Assembly: GCA_013112715.1 (NCBI GenBank)
Contig: JABFGB010000029.1
Location: 1 to 64,000, forward strand
Direction: 5' to 3'
Length of the DNA stretch: 64,000 bases
Source: Chloroflexota bacterium
Lineage (GTDB): Bacteria > Chloroflexota > Anaerolineae > Aggregatilineales > J027
The notes below the pieces were generated by a model that saw nothing but the letters and a program-made list of their open reading frames with translations, was not told the origin of the DNA and searched no databases. Positions within the stretch are counted from its first letter, which is position 1. Every line of letters starts with the position of its first letter. This document shows positions 17,136 through 26,540 of the stretch, one piece after another. The position numbers were made by a program, and so were the translations under genes.

Positions 17136-18374
17136 CTAATTTTTGGATTGAATCCACTGCATCGCCTTGGTCGCCAAACGATCTAACGCCTCAACACACA
17201 ACGCCAAATGTTCTTCTTTGGTATCCTCCTCTTTGGCATGTGACAGACCGCGCAGGCTTTGCACAAACAGCATAATGGTCGGAACACCTGCCCGTGCCAC
17301 CTCCGCCGCGTCATGTAAGGGACCACTGGGCAGACGATGTACCACACCGCACGTTTCACGGATGGATTCGTCGCACATCTCAATTAGGTCAGGGTTAAAT
17401 AAAATCGGGTGGATTTGCCAGATACGATTCCATTCCACGCTGACGTTTTCTTCTTTGGCAAAACGTTCGCTGGCGTCTTTGGCTTCTTGCAGCATCCGGG
17501 CCAATGCCGCTGCGTCCATATGGCGCTGATCGAGCGTGATGTCGCACTGCCCCACGACAGCCGTCACGATGCCGGGTTTGGTAACGACACTGCCAACGGT
17601 GCAAACCCCTCCATGTCGTTTAGCAATTTCGCGGATTTCGAGACCGAGTTTGGCGGCTGCGCCAAATGCGTCTCGACGCTGATTCATAGGAGTCGAACCT
17701 GCGTGGGCTGATTGTCCGGTAAAGCGAATGGCATGGCGCTCAACCCCAAACGTCCCCAATACGACACCCAATGGCAAATTCATGCTTTCCAAGACCGGGC
17801 CTTGTTCAATATGCAGTTCGAGGTAGGCCGCTGCGTTTTTTAACTGTTTGTGCGACTGCTTGGCAGTATCGAGATTGACTCCAAAATTGGCGATAGCGTC
17901 TACCAATTGGATACCTTGTTTATCTACGAGGCCGCGCAAATCATCGGGGTTCATTGTGCCGGAGCAGGCGCTAGAACCAAATAGACTGCGGCCAAAACGT
18001 GCCCCTTCCTCATCAGCCCAATCCACCAAGCGGACTGTAACAGGGGGTGTGCCTTCGGAGGCGATACGACGGAGAACTTCTAACCCACCTACTACATTTA
18101 AGCAACCATCGAGCCACCCGCCATTGGGAACGGAATCAATATGTCCGCCGATTAGCATTTCGCGGTCAGATTTGCCGCGCAGCGTTACCCAAACATTCCC
18201 AGCCTCATCTGTCTCGTATTCAACAGGCAGGCCCGCCAATTTTTCTTTCATCCATGCGCGGGCCGTCGCCCATGTATCCGTCCACGCGACTCGCTGCGCC
18301 CCATCGGCATTGCCGGTAAGTGCCCTAAGTTCTTTAAGCTCATCAATCGTGCGTTGTGGTTGTAAAGATGACAT
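17136..18374 (-). CDS. M20-family amidase (hydantoinase/carbamoylase type)
   Basis: A 412-residue zinc-dependent amidohydrolase of the allantoate amidohydrolase / N-carbamoyl-amino-acid hydrolase group. Metal ligands are visible: His78 in GGHIDSVPNGG, Asp89 in WLDGC, Glu122-123 in DEEGARF, a His in LELHIEQGPVLE and a late His in GLSHAKEED. The dimerisation domain carries GQSAHAGSTPMNQRRD. It cleaves N-carbamoyl or ureido groups in its family; the substrate here is unknown. It is the first gene of the amine operon, with GAGG eight bases before the ATG. Its position suggests it acts on the imported compound, for example a carbamoylated amine or ureido acid (inference). Confidence 0.88.
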   Translation of the reverse strand: MSSLQPQRTIDELKELRALTGNADGAQRVAWTDTWATARAWMKEKLAGLPVEYETDEAGNVWVTLRGKSDREMLIGGHIDSVPNGGWLDGCLNVVGGLEVLRRIASEGTPPVTVRLVDWADEEGARFGRSLFGSSACSGTMNPDDLRGLVDKQGIQLVDAIANFGVNLDTAKQSHKQLKNAAAYLELHIEQGPVLESMNLPLGVVLGTFGVERHAIRFTGQSAHAGSTPMNQRRDAFGAAAKLGLEIREIAKRHGGVCTVGSVVTKPGIVTAVVGQCDITLDQRHMDAAALARMLQEAKDASERFAKEENVSVEWNRIWQIHPILFNPDLIEMCDESIRETCGVVHRLPSGPLHDAAEVARAGVPTIMLFVQSLRGLSHAKEEDTKEEHLALCVEALDRLATKAMQWIQSKN

Positions 18375-18390
18375 AAACCCATCCTCGTTA

Positions 18391-18421
18391 GAAAAATCTC
18401 AAAAAATATCTAGATTTTGAG
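18391..18421 (-). terminator. Probable terminator behind the glycosyltransferase gene
   Basis: On the minus strand CTCAAAA pairs with TTTTGAG across a ten-base loop, followed by ATTTTT. The stem is A+T-rich and therefore weak. It lies between the GT2 stop and the amidase start. Confidence 0.45.
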
Positions 18422-18441
18422 TATAGCGCAGATAGGGCCAT

Positions 18442-19335
18442 CTAATATAACAGGCGTGCTCCGATGCTTTTTAGGTAGCGTACCGTCTCACGGCGAATCG
18501 GTTTACGTTCTTGGCGTAATAATTGGCGTTCGTTCCATAGCTTTCGCCATACGCTCCAAACGATGCCGGGTTTCTTGGTTTTATAGAGAGTTCGGAGACT
18601 CCACGCTGCCATTGTCGTGAGGGGATAGGGCATGGGCAGCAAACGCCATGCTACCCGTGCCTTATTGAGGGTATTGACCCGCCAAAAATGATCGCCCTGT
18701 ACAGGTCGCCCCAAATTCGATCTATGATGATAGACTGCCAGTTGGGGATCATATATAATCCTATATCCCGCCTCGATAATCCGCAGGCTCAAGTCCAATT
18801 CCTCAGCATAGATACTAAATCGTTCAGGATAGCCGCCCGTAATTTTTAGCACATCAGCCCGTAACGCATTTCCATAGGCATAAAAATAAGGCACTTCCGT
18901 CGGGGCGGTCACGCCAAGCAAGTATTGCTTATCGGGATGCGGAAATTCGGTCATGATCGGCTGATGAGTAGTAGGATCAAGGCTGTGCATAGCAACCGCC
19001 CCACATTTGGGGTAGGCGTCCATTAAGGACAGTATGCGGCTAACATCATCGGCCCGATGCCATACCGCGTCATCATCTATAAATATGAGAATCTCGCCCG
19101 TTGCCAATGCTATGCCATAATTTCGCCCACCTGCCGCTCCTAGATTGCTGGGAGTCCGTTCAAGACGAAATTGAATGGAGGAATCGGATGGAGGGATGAT
19201 TGCCGCGTCACCCCCATTGTCTACGATTACGATTTCATAATGGTGGGGTAAATTTTCCTGCTGATAAATGGAGTCTAGACATTTTTGCAGAAAATCGCCG
19301 CGTTTGTAGGTCACGATGATAAATGAAAGTTTCAT
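18442..19335 (-). CDS. Glycosyltransferase family 2
   Basis: A 297-residue GT-A-fold glycosyltransferase. The N-terminus KLSFIIVTYKRGDFLQKCL is the nucleotide-sugar binding start of GT2 enzymes. The DxD-type metal motif is in LIFIDDDAVW; GAAGGRNYGIA is the usual GT2 glycine-Arg segment. IYAEELDLSLRIIEAGY matches the family's ED-type acceptor motif. It probably adds a sugar to a cell-surface glycan, polysaccharide or glycolipid. It stands alone, divergent from the PFOR gene across a 194-base gap in which I see no clear control element. Confidence 0.88.
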   Translation of the reverse strand: MKLSFIIVTYKRGDFLQKCLDSIYQQENLPHHYEIVIVDNGGDAAIIPPSDSSIQFRLERTPSNLGAAGGRNYGIALATGEILIFIDDDAVWHRADDVSRILSLMDAYPKCGAVAMHSLDPTTHQPIMTEFPHPDKQYLLGVTAPTEVPYFYAYGNALRADVLKITGGYPERFSIYAEELDLSLRIIEAGYRIIYDPQLAVYHHRSNLGRPVQGDHFWRVNTLNKARVAWRLLPMPYPLTTMAAWSLRTLYKTKKPGIVWSVWRKLWNERQLLRQERKPIRRETVRYLKSIGARLLY

Positions 19336-19529
19336 TTTAACTATCTTGGCTGTTCCTTAACTCGAACTGCGCCACCCCCATATCATGATTATGAATCCCT
19401 GCGGAATAACGCAAAATAGTACCCTATCTTGATGACACCCTACACTGTCCCACTGTCTCCTTTCATGTCATGCTACCTTCTAGCGCCGCTCCTTAATCCA
19501 ATCTGGGGCAATTTCAGGAGTATATAAGA

Positions 19530-22500
19530 ATGACAGAACGACAGGTCAGCACTTTAGATGCGAATGAGGCAGTTGCTCGCGTAGCCTATGCGTTAAGCGA
19601 AGTAATTGCAATTTATCCCATTACCCCCTCCTCGGCAATGGGTGAATGGGTAGATGAATGGGCTGCTCATCAACAGCCAAACTTGTGGTGTACGATTCCA
19701 CAGGTTGTAGAGATGCAAAGCGAAGGAGGCGCAGCCGGAGCTATTCACGGGGCGTTACAAGCCGGGGCGCTGGCAACAACCTTTACCGCCTCGCAAGGTC
19801 TCCTTCTGATGATTCCGAATATGTATAAAATCGCGGGGGAATTAACAGCGACGGTGTTTCATATCGCGGCACGTTCGCTGGCGGCGCAGGCCCTTTCGAT
19901 TTTTGGCGATCACAGCGACGTGATGGCGGTACGGCAGACCGGGTGGGCGCTGCTAAATTCCGCGTCGGTACAAGAAGCGCACGACATGGCATTGATCGCC
20001 CACGCCTCAACCCTAGCCGCCCATATTCCGTTCATTCACTTTTTTGATGGTTTCCGCACTTCACACGAAATCGCCAAGATTGAACTGCTGGGTGATGACG
20101 ACTTGAAGGCGATGATTAACGAAGAACTGATTACACAGCACCGAAATCGCGCACTCACCCCCGACAAACCAGTAGTCCGGGGTACGGCCCACAATCCGGA
20201 TGTTTATTTTCAGGGGCGTGAAACGGTCAATAGCTTCTATGCTAACTGCCCAGACATCGTGCAAGATGCGATGGACAAGTTTGCCAAGCTGACCGGACGT
20301 CAATATCACCTATTTGATTATCATGGTGCGCCAGACGCCGAACGAGTCGTTGTGTTGATGGGGTCGGGCGCTGAAGCAACCCACGAAACAGTGGATTATC
20401 TGGTAGCGAAGGGCGAAAAAGTTGGCGTTTTGAAAGTGCGCCTCTACCGCCCGTTTGATATGCGACGTTTTGTAGCAGCCCTGCCCAAGACGGTTAAATT
20501 CATTGCGGTGTTAGATCGCACCAAAGAACCCGGCAGCGGGGGCGAACCACTCTATCTGGACTGTGTAAACGCTCTGCATGAAGAATGGGTCAATGGCCCG
20601 ATGCCAAAAATCGTGGGTGGTCGCTATGGATTATCCTCGAAAGAGTTCACCCCGGCGATGGTCAAGGCCGTTTTTGACAATCTCAAACAAGCCAAGCCCA
20701 AGAATCATTTCACCGTCGGTATCAATGACGATGTGACCTTCACCAGCCTTGATTATGACAAAGAATTCTCCATTGAACCCGATTCTGTGGTGCGAGCGGT
20801 GTTCTATGGCTTGGGTTCAGACGGTACGGTTGGCGCGAACAAAAACTCCATCAAAATTATCGGCGAAAATACCGATTTCTATGCACAGGGGTATTTTGTA
20901 CTCGACTCCAAGAAATCTGGCTCGACTACGACCTCCCATCTGCGATTTGGGCCGAATCCCATTCGCTCCACCTACCTTATCAGCAAAGCCAACTTTATCG
21001 GCTGCCATCACCCCAACTTCTTGGAACAGTATGACATCTTAACTGACATGCTGCCCGGCGGGACCTTCCTGCTGAACACCTATTGGGGGCCAGACGAAAT
21101 TTGGGATCATCTGCCCACGATGGTGCAAACCCAACTGATCGAGAAGCATGTCAAACTGTATGTGATTGATGCCAACAAGGTCGCTAAAGAAGCGGGTTTA
21201 CCGGGGCGTATCAACACCGTTATGCAGGTCTGTTTCTTCGCGCTGGCAGGTGTGCTACCCCGTGATGAATCCATCGCAGCCATCAAACACGCCATTGAAA
21301 AGACCTATGCCAAGAAGGGCGAATACGTGGTCGAAGTGAACCTCGCCGCGGTGGATCGCACGCTCGAAAATCTGTTTGAAGTGCAAATCCCGAACAAGAT
21401 CACCAGTGACATCGGCCTACGGAGCAACGTAGCCGCCGGAGCGCCCGCATTCGTTCAAAACGTCATTGGGGCGATGATTGCCCGTCGTGGTGATGATATT
21501 CCTGTCAGCGCCATGCCCATTGACGGCACGTTCCCAAGTGGCACGAGCCAATTTGAAAAACGGAATCTGGCCCAAGAAATTCCGGTGTGGGACCCAGAAG
21601 TCTGTATTCAATGCGGCAAATGCGCCATGGTCTGCCCACACGCGGTCATTCGTATCAAAGTATTCGACCCCGCGACAGCCGGTGCGGCACCAGAAACTTT
21701 TAAGGCCGTTCCTGCACGTGACAATGAATTCGCGGGTATGAGCTATAACATTCAGGTCTCCCCCGAAGACTGCACGGGTTGTAAGATTTGCGTGGATGTC
21801 TGCCCAGCCAAGAACAAGTCGGCGGCAGGCCTCAAAGCGCTGAATATGGAGGCACAACCGCCCATTCTTGAACAAGAACGCAAGAATTGGGACTACTTCC
21901 TGACCATCCCTGAACTGGATCGGCGGCTTATCAAGGTCTCCAGCATCCGTCAACAGCAAATTCAACAGCCGCTGTTTGAATTCTCCGGTGCTTGCTCTGG
22001 TTGCGGTGAAACCCCCTATCTCAAACTGATTAGTCAGTTGTTTGGGGATCGCACCGTCGTCGCCAATGCAACGGGCTGCTCCTCCATCTATGGTGGCAAT
22101 CTCCCCACTACGCCTTGGGCACACAATAGTGACGGACGCGGGCCAGCATGGTCAAATTCCCTGTTTGAAGATAACGCCGAGTTTGGTCTTGGTATGCGCG
22201 TGGCGCTCGACAAACAGACCGAATATGCCCGCGAATTGGTGGCAAAGATGAGCGCAGAAGTTGGTGATGAACTAGTCAGTACCATTCTGCAAAACCCACA
22301 ACGCGACGAAGCAGCGATCTACGAACAACGCCAGAATGTCGCTCTGCTGAAAGAGCGGCTGCTAAAAGCGAGAAATCCTGAAGCGCCCCGTCTGTTAGAT
22401 GTAGCCGATATGCTGGTTCGCAAAGATGTGTGGATCGTCGGTGGTGATGGTTGGGCCTATGACATCGGATTCGGTGGCCTCGACCATGTCCTCGCCAGCG

Positions 22501-23093
22501 GGCGGAATGTCAATATTTTGGTCATGGATACCGAAGTGTACTCCAATACGGGTGGTCAGATGTCCAAATCCACCCCGCGCGGTGCTGTTGCGAAATTTGC
22601 GTCCGGTGGTAAGCCGGGAGCTAAGAAAGACCTCGGCATGATTGCGATGAGCTATGGCAGTGTATATGTCGCGCGTGTCGCCCTCGGCGCCAAGGATGAA
22701 CAAACACTCAAAGCCTTCCTAGAGGCCGAAGCCTATGATGGCCCGTCGCTGATTATCGCCTACAGCCACTGTATCGCGCATGGTATCGAGATGAGTACCG
22801 CACTCAAGAATCAAAAGGCGGCGGTGGATACAGGTCAGTGGTTGCTGTATCGCTATAACCCCGAACGTGCTCTAAATAACGAGAATCCATTGGTACTCGA
22901 TTCTCGTGCTCCCAAAGTGCCCGTCAAAGAATATCTGCGGATGGAAAATCGCTTCCGCATGTTGGAACTGAGCAATCCAGAAGTCTCACGGCAGCTATTC
23001 GACATGGCACAAGAAGACGTACATCAACGCTGGGCCTTGTACGAATATCTGGCCTCACGCGACTACAGTCAAAATGGAAACGGGAGTCACTAA
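19530..23093 (+). CDS. nifJ: Pyruvate:ferredoxin (flavodoxin) oxidoreductase, single chain
   Basis: A 1,187-residue homodimer-type PFOR, full length for the family. It converts pyruvate and CoA to acetyl-CoA and CO2, reducing ferredoxin or flavodoxin. Domain I starts with YALSEVIAIYPITPSS (the YPITP block). A four-Cys cluster CIQCGKCAMVCP begins near residue 691 and CTGCKICVDVCP near 748. The C-terminal TPP domain has SGACSGCGETPYLKL, GCSSIYGGNLPTTPW and VGGDGWAYDIGFGGLDH, with MDTEVYSNTGGQ. AGGAG lies nine bases before the ATG. Three bases separate it from the next gene, so the two are co-transcribed. Confidence 0.97.
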   Translation: MTERQVSTLDANEAVARVAYALSEVIAIYPITPSSAMGEWVDEWAAHQQPNLWCTIPQVVEMQSEGGAAGAIHGALQAGALATTFTASQGLLLMIPNMYKIAGELTATVFHIAARSLAAQALSIFGDHSDVMAVRQTGWALLNSASVQEAHDMALIAHASTLAAHIPFIHFFDGFRTSHEIAKIELLGDDDLKAMINEELITQHRNRALTPDKPVVRGTAHNPDVYFQGRETVNSFYANCPDIVQDAMDKFAKLTGRQYHLFDYHGAPDAERVVVLMGSGAEATHETVDYLVAKGEKVGVLKVRLYRPFDMRRFVAALPKTVKFIAVLDRTKEPGSGGEPLYLDCVNALHEEWVNGPMPKIVGGRYGLSSKEFTPAMVKAVFDNLKQAKPKNHFTVGINDDVTFTSLDYDKEFSIEPDSVVRAVFYGLGSDGTVGANKNSIKIIGENTDFYAQGYFVLDSKKSGSTTTSHLRFGPNPIRSTYLISKANFIGCHHPNFLEQYDILTDMLPGGTFLLNTYWGPDEIWDHLPTMVQTQLIEKHVKLYVIDANKVAKEAGLPGRINTVMQVCFFALAGVLPRDESIAAIKHAIEKTYAKKGEYVVEVNLAAVDRTLENLFEVQIPNKITSDIGLRSNVAAGAPAFVQNVIGAMIARRGDDIPVSAMPIDGTFPSGTSQFEKRNLAQEIPVWDPEVCIQCGKCAMVCPHAVIRIKVFDPATAGAAPETFKAVPARDNEFAGMSYNIQVSPEDCTGCKICVDVCPAKNKSAAGLKALNMEAQPPILEQERKNWDYFLTIPELDRRLIKVSSIRQQQIQQPLFEFSGACSGCGETPYLKLISQLFGDRTVVANATGCSSIYGGNLPTTPWAHNSDGRGPAWSNSLFEDNAEFGLGMRVALDKQTEYARELVAKMSAEVGDELVSTILQNPQRDEAAIYEQRQNVALLKERLLKARNPEAPRLLDVADMLVRKDVWIVGGDGWAYDIGFGGLDHVLASGRNVNILVMDTEVYSNTGGQMSKSTPRGAVAKFASGGKPGAKKDLGMIAMSYGSVYVARVALGAKDEQTLKAFLEAEAYDGPSLIIAYSHCIAHGIEMSTALKNQKAAVDTGQWLLYRYNPERALNNENPLVLDSRAPKVPVKEYLRMENRFRMLELSNPEVSRQLFDMAQEDVHQRWALYEYLASRDYSQNGNGSH

Positions 23094-23096
23094 ATC

Positions 23097-24098
23097 ATGG
23101 TCGAACTAAAAACCACCTACTTGGGGCTTGATCTGCGCTCACCACTGGTCGCCTCAGCTTCGCCGCTGTCAGAAAAGATTGACAACCTCAAGAAATTGGA
23201 GGCTGCCGGGGCCAGCGCGGTTGTGATGTACTCCCTGTTTGAAGAACAACTCCGCATGGAGCAGTTCGCGCTGGAACATCACTTGACCTACGGGGCAGAG
23301 AGCTTTTCCGAAGCCCTCTCCTATTTCCCGCGCCCTGCAGAATATTACGTCGGCCCGGATGGATATTTGGAACATATCCGCAAAGCCAAAGCTGCTGTGA
23401 ACATTCCAGTGATTGCCAGTTTAAACGGCATCACGGTTGGGAAATGGGTGAAATATGCGAAACAGATTCAGGAAGCCGGGGCAGATGCCCTTGAACTGAA
23501 TATGTACTACATTCCCACCGACCCCTATATGACCGGGGCACAGGTCGAGGAGCAGGTCATCGAAACGGTGAAAGCGGTCAAATCAGCGCTCAAGATTCCG
23601 ATTGCCATCAAACTCAGCCCGTTCTATAGCAACATGGCTTATATGGCGCGGCGCTTGAGTGAGTATGCCGATGGATTAGTCCTGTTTAATCGCTTCTATC
23701 AACCGGATATTGACCTTGAAAACCTCGAGGTCAAGCCACATGTGTTGTTAAGCACCCCACAGGCCCTTCGATTGCCCCTACGCTGGATCGCCATCCTGTA
23801 TGGACGGGTAGATGCCGATCTTGCCGCAACGGGCGGCGTTCATGAAGCCGAAGATGTGTTGAAGATGGTTATGGCTGGCGCGAACGTCACCATGATGGCT
23901 TCAGCCCTCTTGAAAAACGGCATTAATCACCTGCAAAAGATTGAAACGGATTTGGTGCATTGGATGGAAGTCCATGAATATAAATCCATCCAGCAGATGC
24001 GTGGCAGTATGAGCCAACAAAACACGGCCAATCCGGAAGCCTTTGAACGTGCCCAATACATGCAGGCGATTACCCACTATCGTCACCCCGTTGGATAG
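23097..24098 (+). CDS. Dihydroorotate-dehydrogenase-like FMN protein (PFOR partner)
   Basis: A 333-residue TIM-barrel flavoprotein of the dihydroorotate dehydrogenase superfamily. [20 protein letters not shown] is the family's opening strand, followed by [13 protein letters not shown] and [12 protein letters not shown]; the late phosphate-binding part is [20 protein letters not shown]. The active-site NLSCPN-type segment of true dihydroorotate dehydrogenases is replaced by LELNMYYIP, so pyrimidine synthesis is not its likely job. It begins three bases after the PFOR stop. From memory such proteins accompany nifJ in other bacteria; their reaction is not established as far as I know. Confidence 0.85.
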   Translation: MVELKTTYLGLDLRSPLVASASPLSEKIDNLKKLEAAGASAVVMYSLFEEQLRMEQFALEHHLTYGAESFSEALSYFPRPAEYYVGPDGYLEHIRKAKAAVNIPVIASLNGITVGKWVKYAKQIQEAGADALELNMYYIPTDPYMTGAQVEEQVIETVKAVKSALKIPIAIKLSPFYSNMAYMARRLSEYADGLVLFNRFYQPDIDLENLEVKPHVLLSTPQALRLPLRWIAILYGRVDADLAATGGVHEAEDVLKMVMAGANVTMMASALLKNGINHLQKIETDLVHWMEVHEYKSIQQMRGSMSQQNTANPEAFERAQYMQAITHYRHPVG

Positions 24099-24106
24099 TT
24101 CAACAT

Positions 24107-24174
24107 GCAAGGGTGGATCAAAACTACCCTTGCTCCCCTAAAAAATAAAGGGGACAGGTCGGTGGCCTGCCCCC
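24107..24174. terminator. Two back-to-back hairpins between convergent genes
   Basis: For the plus strand, GCAAGGGT at 24107 pairs with ACCCTTGC ending at 24133, just after the PFOR partner gene. For the minus strand, GGGGGCAGG pairs with CCTGTCCCC (24150-24174) and runs into TTTATTTTTT, a strong terminator for the sugar transferase gene. Confidence 0.75.
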
Positions 24175-24211
24175 TTGCAAGGTTTGAAAGGTGATTGAAA
24201 GGGTGGAGGAA

Positions 24212-24991
24212 TCAGAACCCACCGCGTCCGAAGAGCATGACGAGGGGGGTCTTGAGAATCAGCTTAATATCGGTCATCAAGGATTGGCTTTGGATGTACT
24301 CAATGTCCAGCTTGCACATGCCATCAAAATCGGCGGCGCTGCGGGCACTCACCTGCCACAGACCGGTGATCCCACCTGTCGCCTGTAGCCGTTGCTTGTG
24401 CCATGTTTCATATTCTTCCACTTCGTATGGGATGCAGGGACGGGGGCCCACCAGTGTCATCTCGCCTTTGAGTACATTGATGAATTGGGGCAGTTCGTCC
24501 AAAGAAGTCTTGCGGAGGAATTTGCCAATCAAGGTGACACGGGGATCATTGACGATTTTCTTGACTTCGGCATTCTCCGCACCGTTAATGGCCGCCATTG
24601 CCGAAGCGTCATTTTTGATAAACGCCTTGACAAACGCCTTGTGCATCTCGCTAGAGGCATCCTTGTACATGGTGCGGAACTTGTAGCAGGTGAAGGTCAC
24701 GACATCAAACTCCGCCTTGCCATTGACGATGCGTTTGCGACGAGCAGTGACTCGTTCTTGAGCAAAGATAGCCGAACCGGGCGTTTCGATTTCGATCAAC
24801 ATGGCAATAATGAGCATGGGGATACCCAGCACCAGCAGGACAAAACTGGCAGCAACAATATCAATGGCACGTTTGGTTACGAAATAGGCCAGCGTCCGCA
24901 AATTAACAGCAGTAGCTTTTATTTGGCTCTGTGCCGCGTTTTTGTTATATATTGTTTGTGAGAGTTGCATTTTTCGATCCCCCGAAAACAT
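24212..24991 (-). CDS. Undecaprenyl-phosphate sugar-1-phosphate transferase (WcaJ/WbaP core)
   Basis: A 259-residue bacterial sugar transferase, which moves a sugar-1-phosphate from a nucleotide sugar to the lipid carrier, starting an exopolysaccharide or glycan repeat. It consists of a short N-terminus, one membrane hairpin (about residues 45-70, VAASFVLLVLGIPMLIIAML) and the catalytic domain. Family blocks seen are KFRTMY, FLRKTSLDELPQF, LVGPRP and GITGLWQVSARS. The long multi-helix N-terminus of full WcaJ is missing, as in PglC-like short forms. ATGs at 24991 and 24970 are both possible; the second has GGGGGA six bases before it. No other polysaccharide genes adjoin it. Confidence 0.9.
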   Translation of the reverse strand: MFSGDRKMQLSQTIYNKNAAQSQIKATAVNLRTLAYFVTKRAIDIVAASFVLLVLGIPMLIIAMLIEIETPGSAIFAQERVTARRKRIVNGKAEFDVVTFTCYKFRTMYKDASSEMHKAFVKAFIKNDASAMAAINGAENAEVKKIVNDPRVTLIGKFLRKTSLDELPQFINVLKGEMTLVGPRPCIPYEVEEYETWHKQRLQATGGITGLWQVSARSAADFDGMCKLDIEYIQSQSLMTDIKLILKTPLVMLFGRGGF

Positions 24992-25130
24992 TTTTTACGG
25001 CCTTCAAACCTTTATGCCATTCATCATAGGGGATGGCCCTTGCAGGCGTGCTTACGAATGTAACCGCAAACTTACAGTTGCCTTTCGGTTAAGACGAAAT
25101 TTTTGTGAAGGGGATTTGGGGAATAATAGG

Positions 25131-25164
25131 AAAAAGATAGGGTGGCCTTTCTATCAACCACCCT
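25131..25164 (-). terminator. Terminator of the Vor operon
   Basis: On the minus strand AGGGTGG pairs with CCACCCT, followed by ATCTTTTTCC. It lies 12 bases after the stop of the gamma subunit gene. Confidence 0.75.
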
Positions 25165-25176
25165 AATGATCTCAGC

Positions 25177-25731
25177 TTATCGTGTGAGGACAGGCTTTAC
25201 AGCGCACTCCATGCCGCGCTCCAAGGCCTTGAAGTTGGCTTGGAGCAGATCGCGCCGATGGGCTGGCAGATGTTCTTCGAGCGCGTGTTTTATATCCTCT
25301 AGGTCGAGAACGGGGCGAGATGAAATTGCCGCCCCAAGCATGACCATGTTGGTTAGCCGCATACTGCCTAACTCATCTGCAATGGCACTGGCTGGCACGG
25401 GTAGAAATTCAACCGTGTCGCGGGTCGGCGATAGCGTAATCAGCGACGAGTTATAGACCAACAAACCACCTGTGGTGACATTCGATTCATATTTTTCAAA
25501 TGATGGGTTGTTAAATACGACTGCAACTTGGGGATTGCGCACGACGGGTGAACCGATGGGGCGATCCGCCAGCACTACACAGCAGTGGGCTGTGCCGCCG
25601 CGCATTTCTGGCCCATAGGACGGAATCCATGTGGATTCCAAACCTGCGTCCATCCCTGCGTAGGCCAAAACCTGTCCGGCGAACATAATCCCTTGCCCAC
25701 CAAAACCGGCAAAAATAAACTCCGTTTGCAT
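25177..25731 (-). CDS. 2-oxoacid:ferredoxin oxidoreductase, gamma subunit
   Basis: A 184-residue gamma subunit of a four-subunit 2-oxoacid oxidoreductase. The N-terminal glycine motif is FAGFGGQGIMFAGQVLAY, and SYGPEMRGGTAHC is the hallmark block of the family's CoA/thiamine-side domain. The ATG at 25731 is chosen because GGAGG stands nine bases upstream; a start eight codons earlier is possible. It is the last gene of the operon, 29 bases after the beta subunit. Confidence 0.92.
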   Translation of the reverse strand: MQTEFIFAGFGGQGIMFAGQVLAYAGMDAGLESTWIPSYGPEMRGGTAHCCVVLADRPIGSPVVRNPQVAVVFNNPSFEKYESNVTTGGLLVYNSSLITLSPTRDTVEFLPVPASAIADELGSMRLTNMVMLGAAISSRPVLDLEDIKHALEEHLPAHRRDLLQANFKALERGMECAVKPVLTR

Positions 25732-25760
25732 ACTCAATAGCCTCCTAAACTCCACCCAGT

Positions 25761-26540
25761 TTAAAGTGACCGAACCTCCGCAATCACCTTATAATCTCCT
25801 AGCGGAAAAGCCGGAATCATATTGTGCTCAATCCAATGTAAGGCTTCAACGGGTTCCAGCCCCCAGTTGGTGGGGCAGCTTGAAAGCAGTTCGACCATGC
25901 TAAAGCCCATGCCATTCATCTGCACTTTGAGGGCAGTCAAAATAGCTTTCTTGGCCTTGCGGATATTCGCTATGTCGTGCAGTGAACGGCGCACAATATA
26001 GGCTGCTCCATCGAGGGTGGACAGCAGTTCACTCATCCGCACCGGATAGCCCGTCAGAATGGTATCCCGTCCGAATGGTGAGGAGGTCGTTTTTTGACCG
26101 GGGAGCGATGTGGGGGCCATTTGTCCACCTGTCATTCCATAAATCGCGTTGTTCACAAAAATCGTCGTAATATTTTCACCACGCGCGGCAGCATGAACAA
26201 TCTCCGCCATACCAATCGAGGCAAGATCACCATCGCCTTGATAGGTAATGACCATCTTGTCAGGCTGTACCCGTTTGATGCCTGTTGCCATCGCGGGGGC
26301 GCGACCATGTGCGGCCTCGCAACCATCCATGTTGAAATATTTGTAGGCAAACACCGAACACCCTACCGGAGCAACCAATATCGTCCGTTCACGCAGCCCT
26401 AATTCGTCAATAGCTTCGGCCAATAAGCGATGCGCGACGCCATGTGTGCAGCCGGGGCAATAATTGGTATTGCAGGCGGCAAGGCTGTGGGGACGCTCAT
26501 AAACCAGCGTACTCGTTTCATTAAGCGTAGTCGTCATCAT
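25761..26540 (-). CDS. 2-oxoacid:ferredoxin oxidoreductase, TPP-binding beta subunit
   Basis: A 259-residue subunit carrying thiamine diphosphate. Motifs: [15 protein letters not shown] at the N-terminus, [18 protein letters not shown], and the TPP-Mg site [11 protein letters not shown] through [13 protein letters not shown]. The end part [15 protein letters not shown] is characteristic of the KorB/VorA-type subunit. It starts at ATGATGA overlapping the alpha-subunit stop, so the two are translated together. It decarboxylates the 2-oxoacid; the likely class is branched-chain or 2-oxoglutarate. Confidence 0.92.
   Translation of the reverse strand: MMTTTLNETSTLVYERPHSLAACNTNYCPGCTHGVAHRLLAEAIDELGLRERTILVAPVGCSVFAYKYFNMDGCEAAHGRAPAMATGIKRVQPDKMVITYQGDGDLASIGMAEIVHAAARGENITTIFVNNAIYGMTGGQMAPTSLPGQKTTSSPFGRDTILTGYPVRMSELLSTLDGAAYIVRRSLHDIANIRKAKKAILTALKVQMNGMGFSMVELLSSCPTNWGLEPVEALHWIEHNMIPAFPLGDYKVIAEVRSL

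Noticed and set aside
21417..22124. 235-codon open frame antisense to the PFOR gene
   Set aside because: It mirrors the PFOR codons, has no family resemblance and no ribosome site; the plus-strand gene is unambiguous here.
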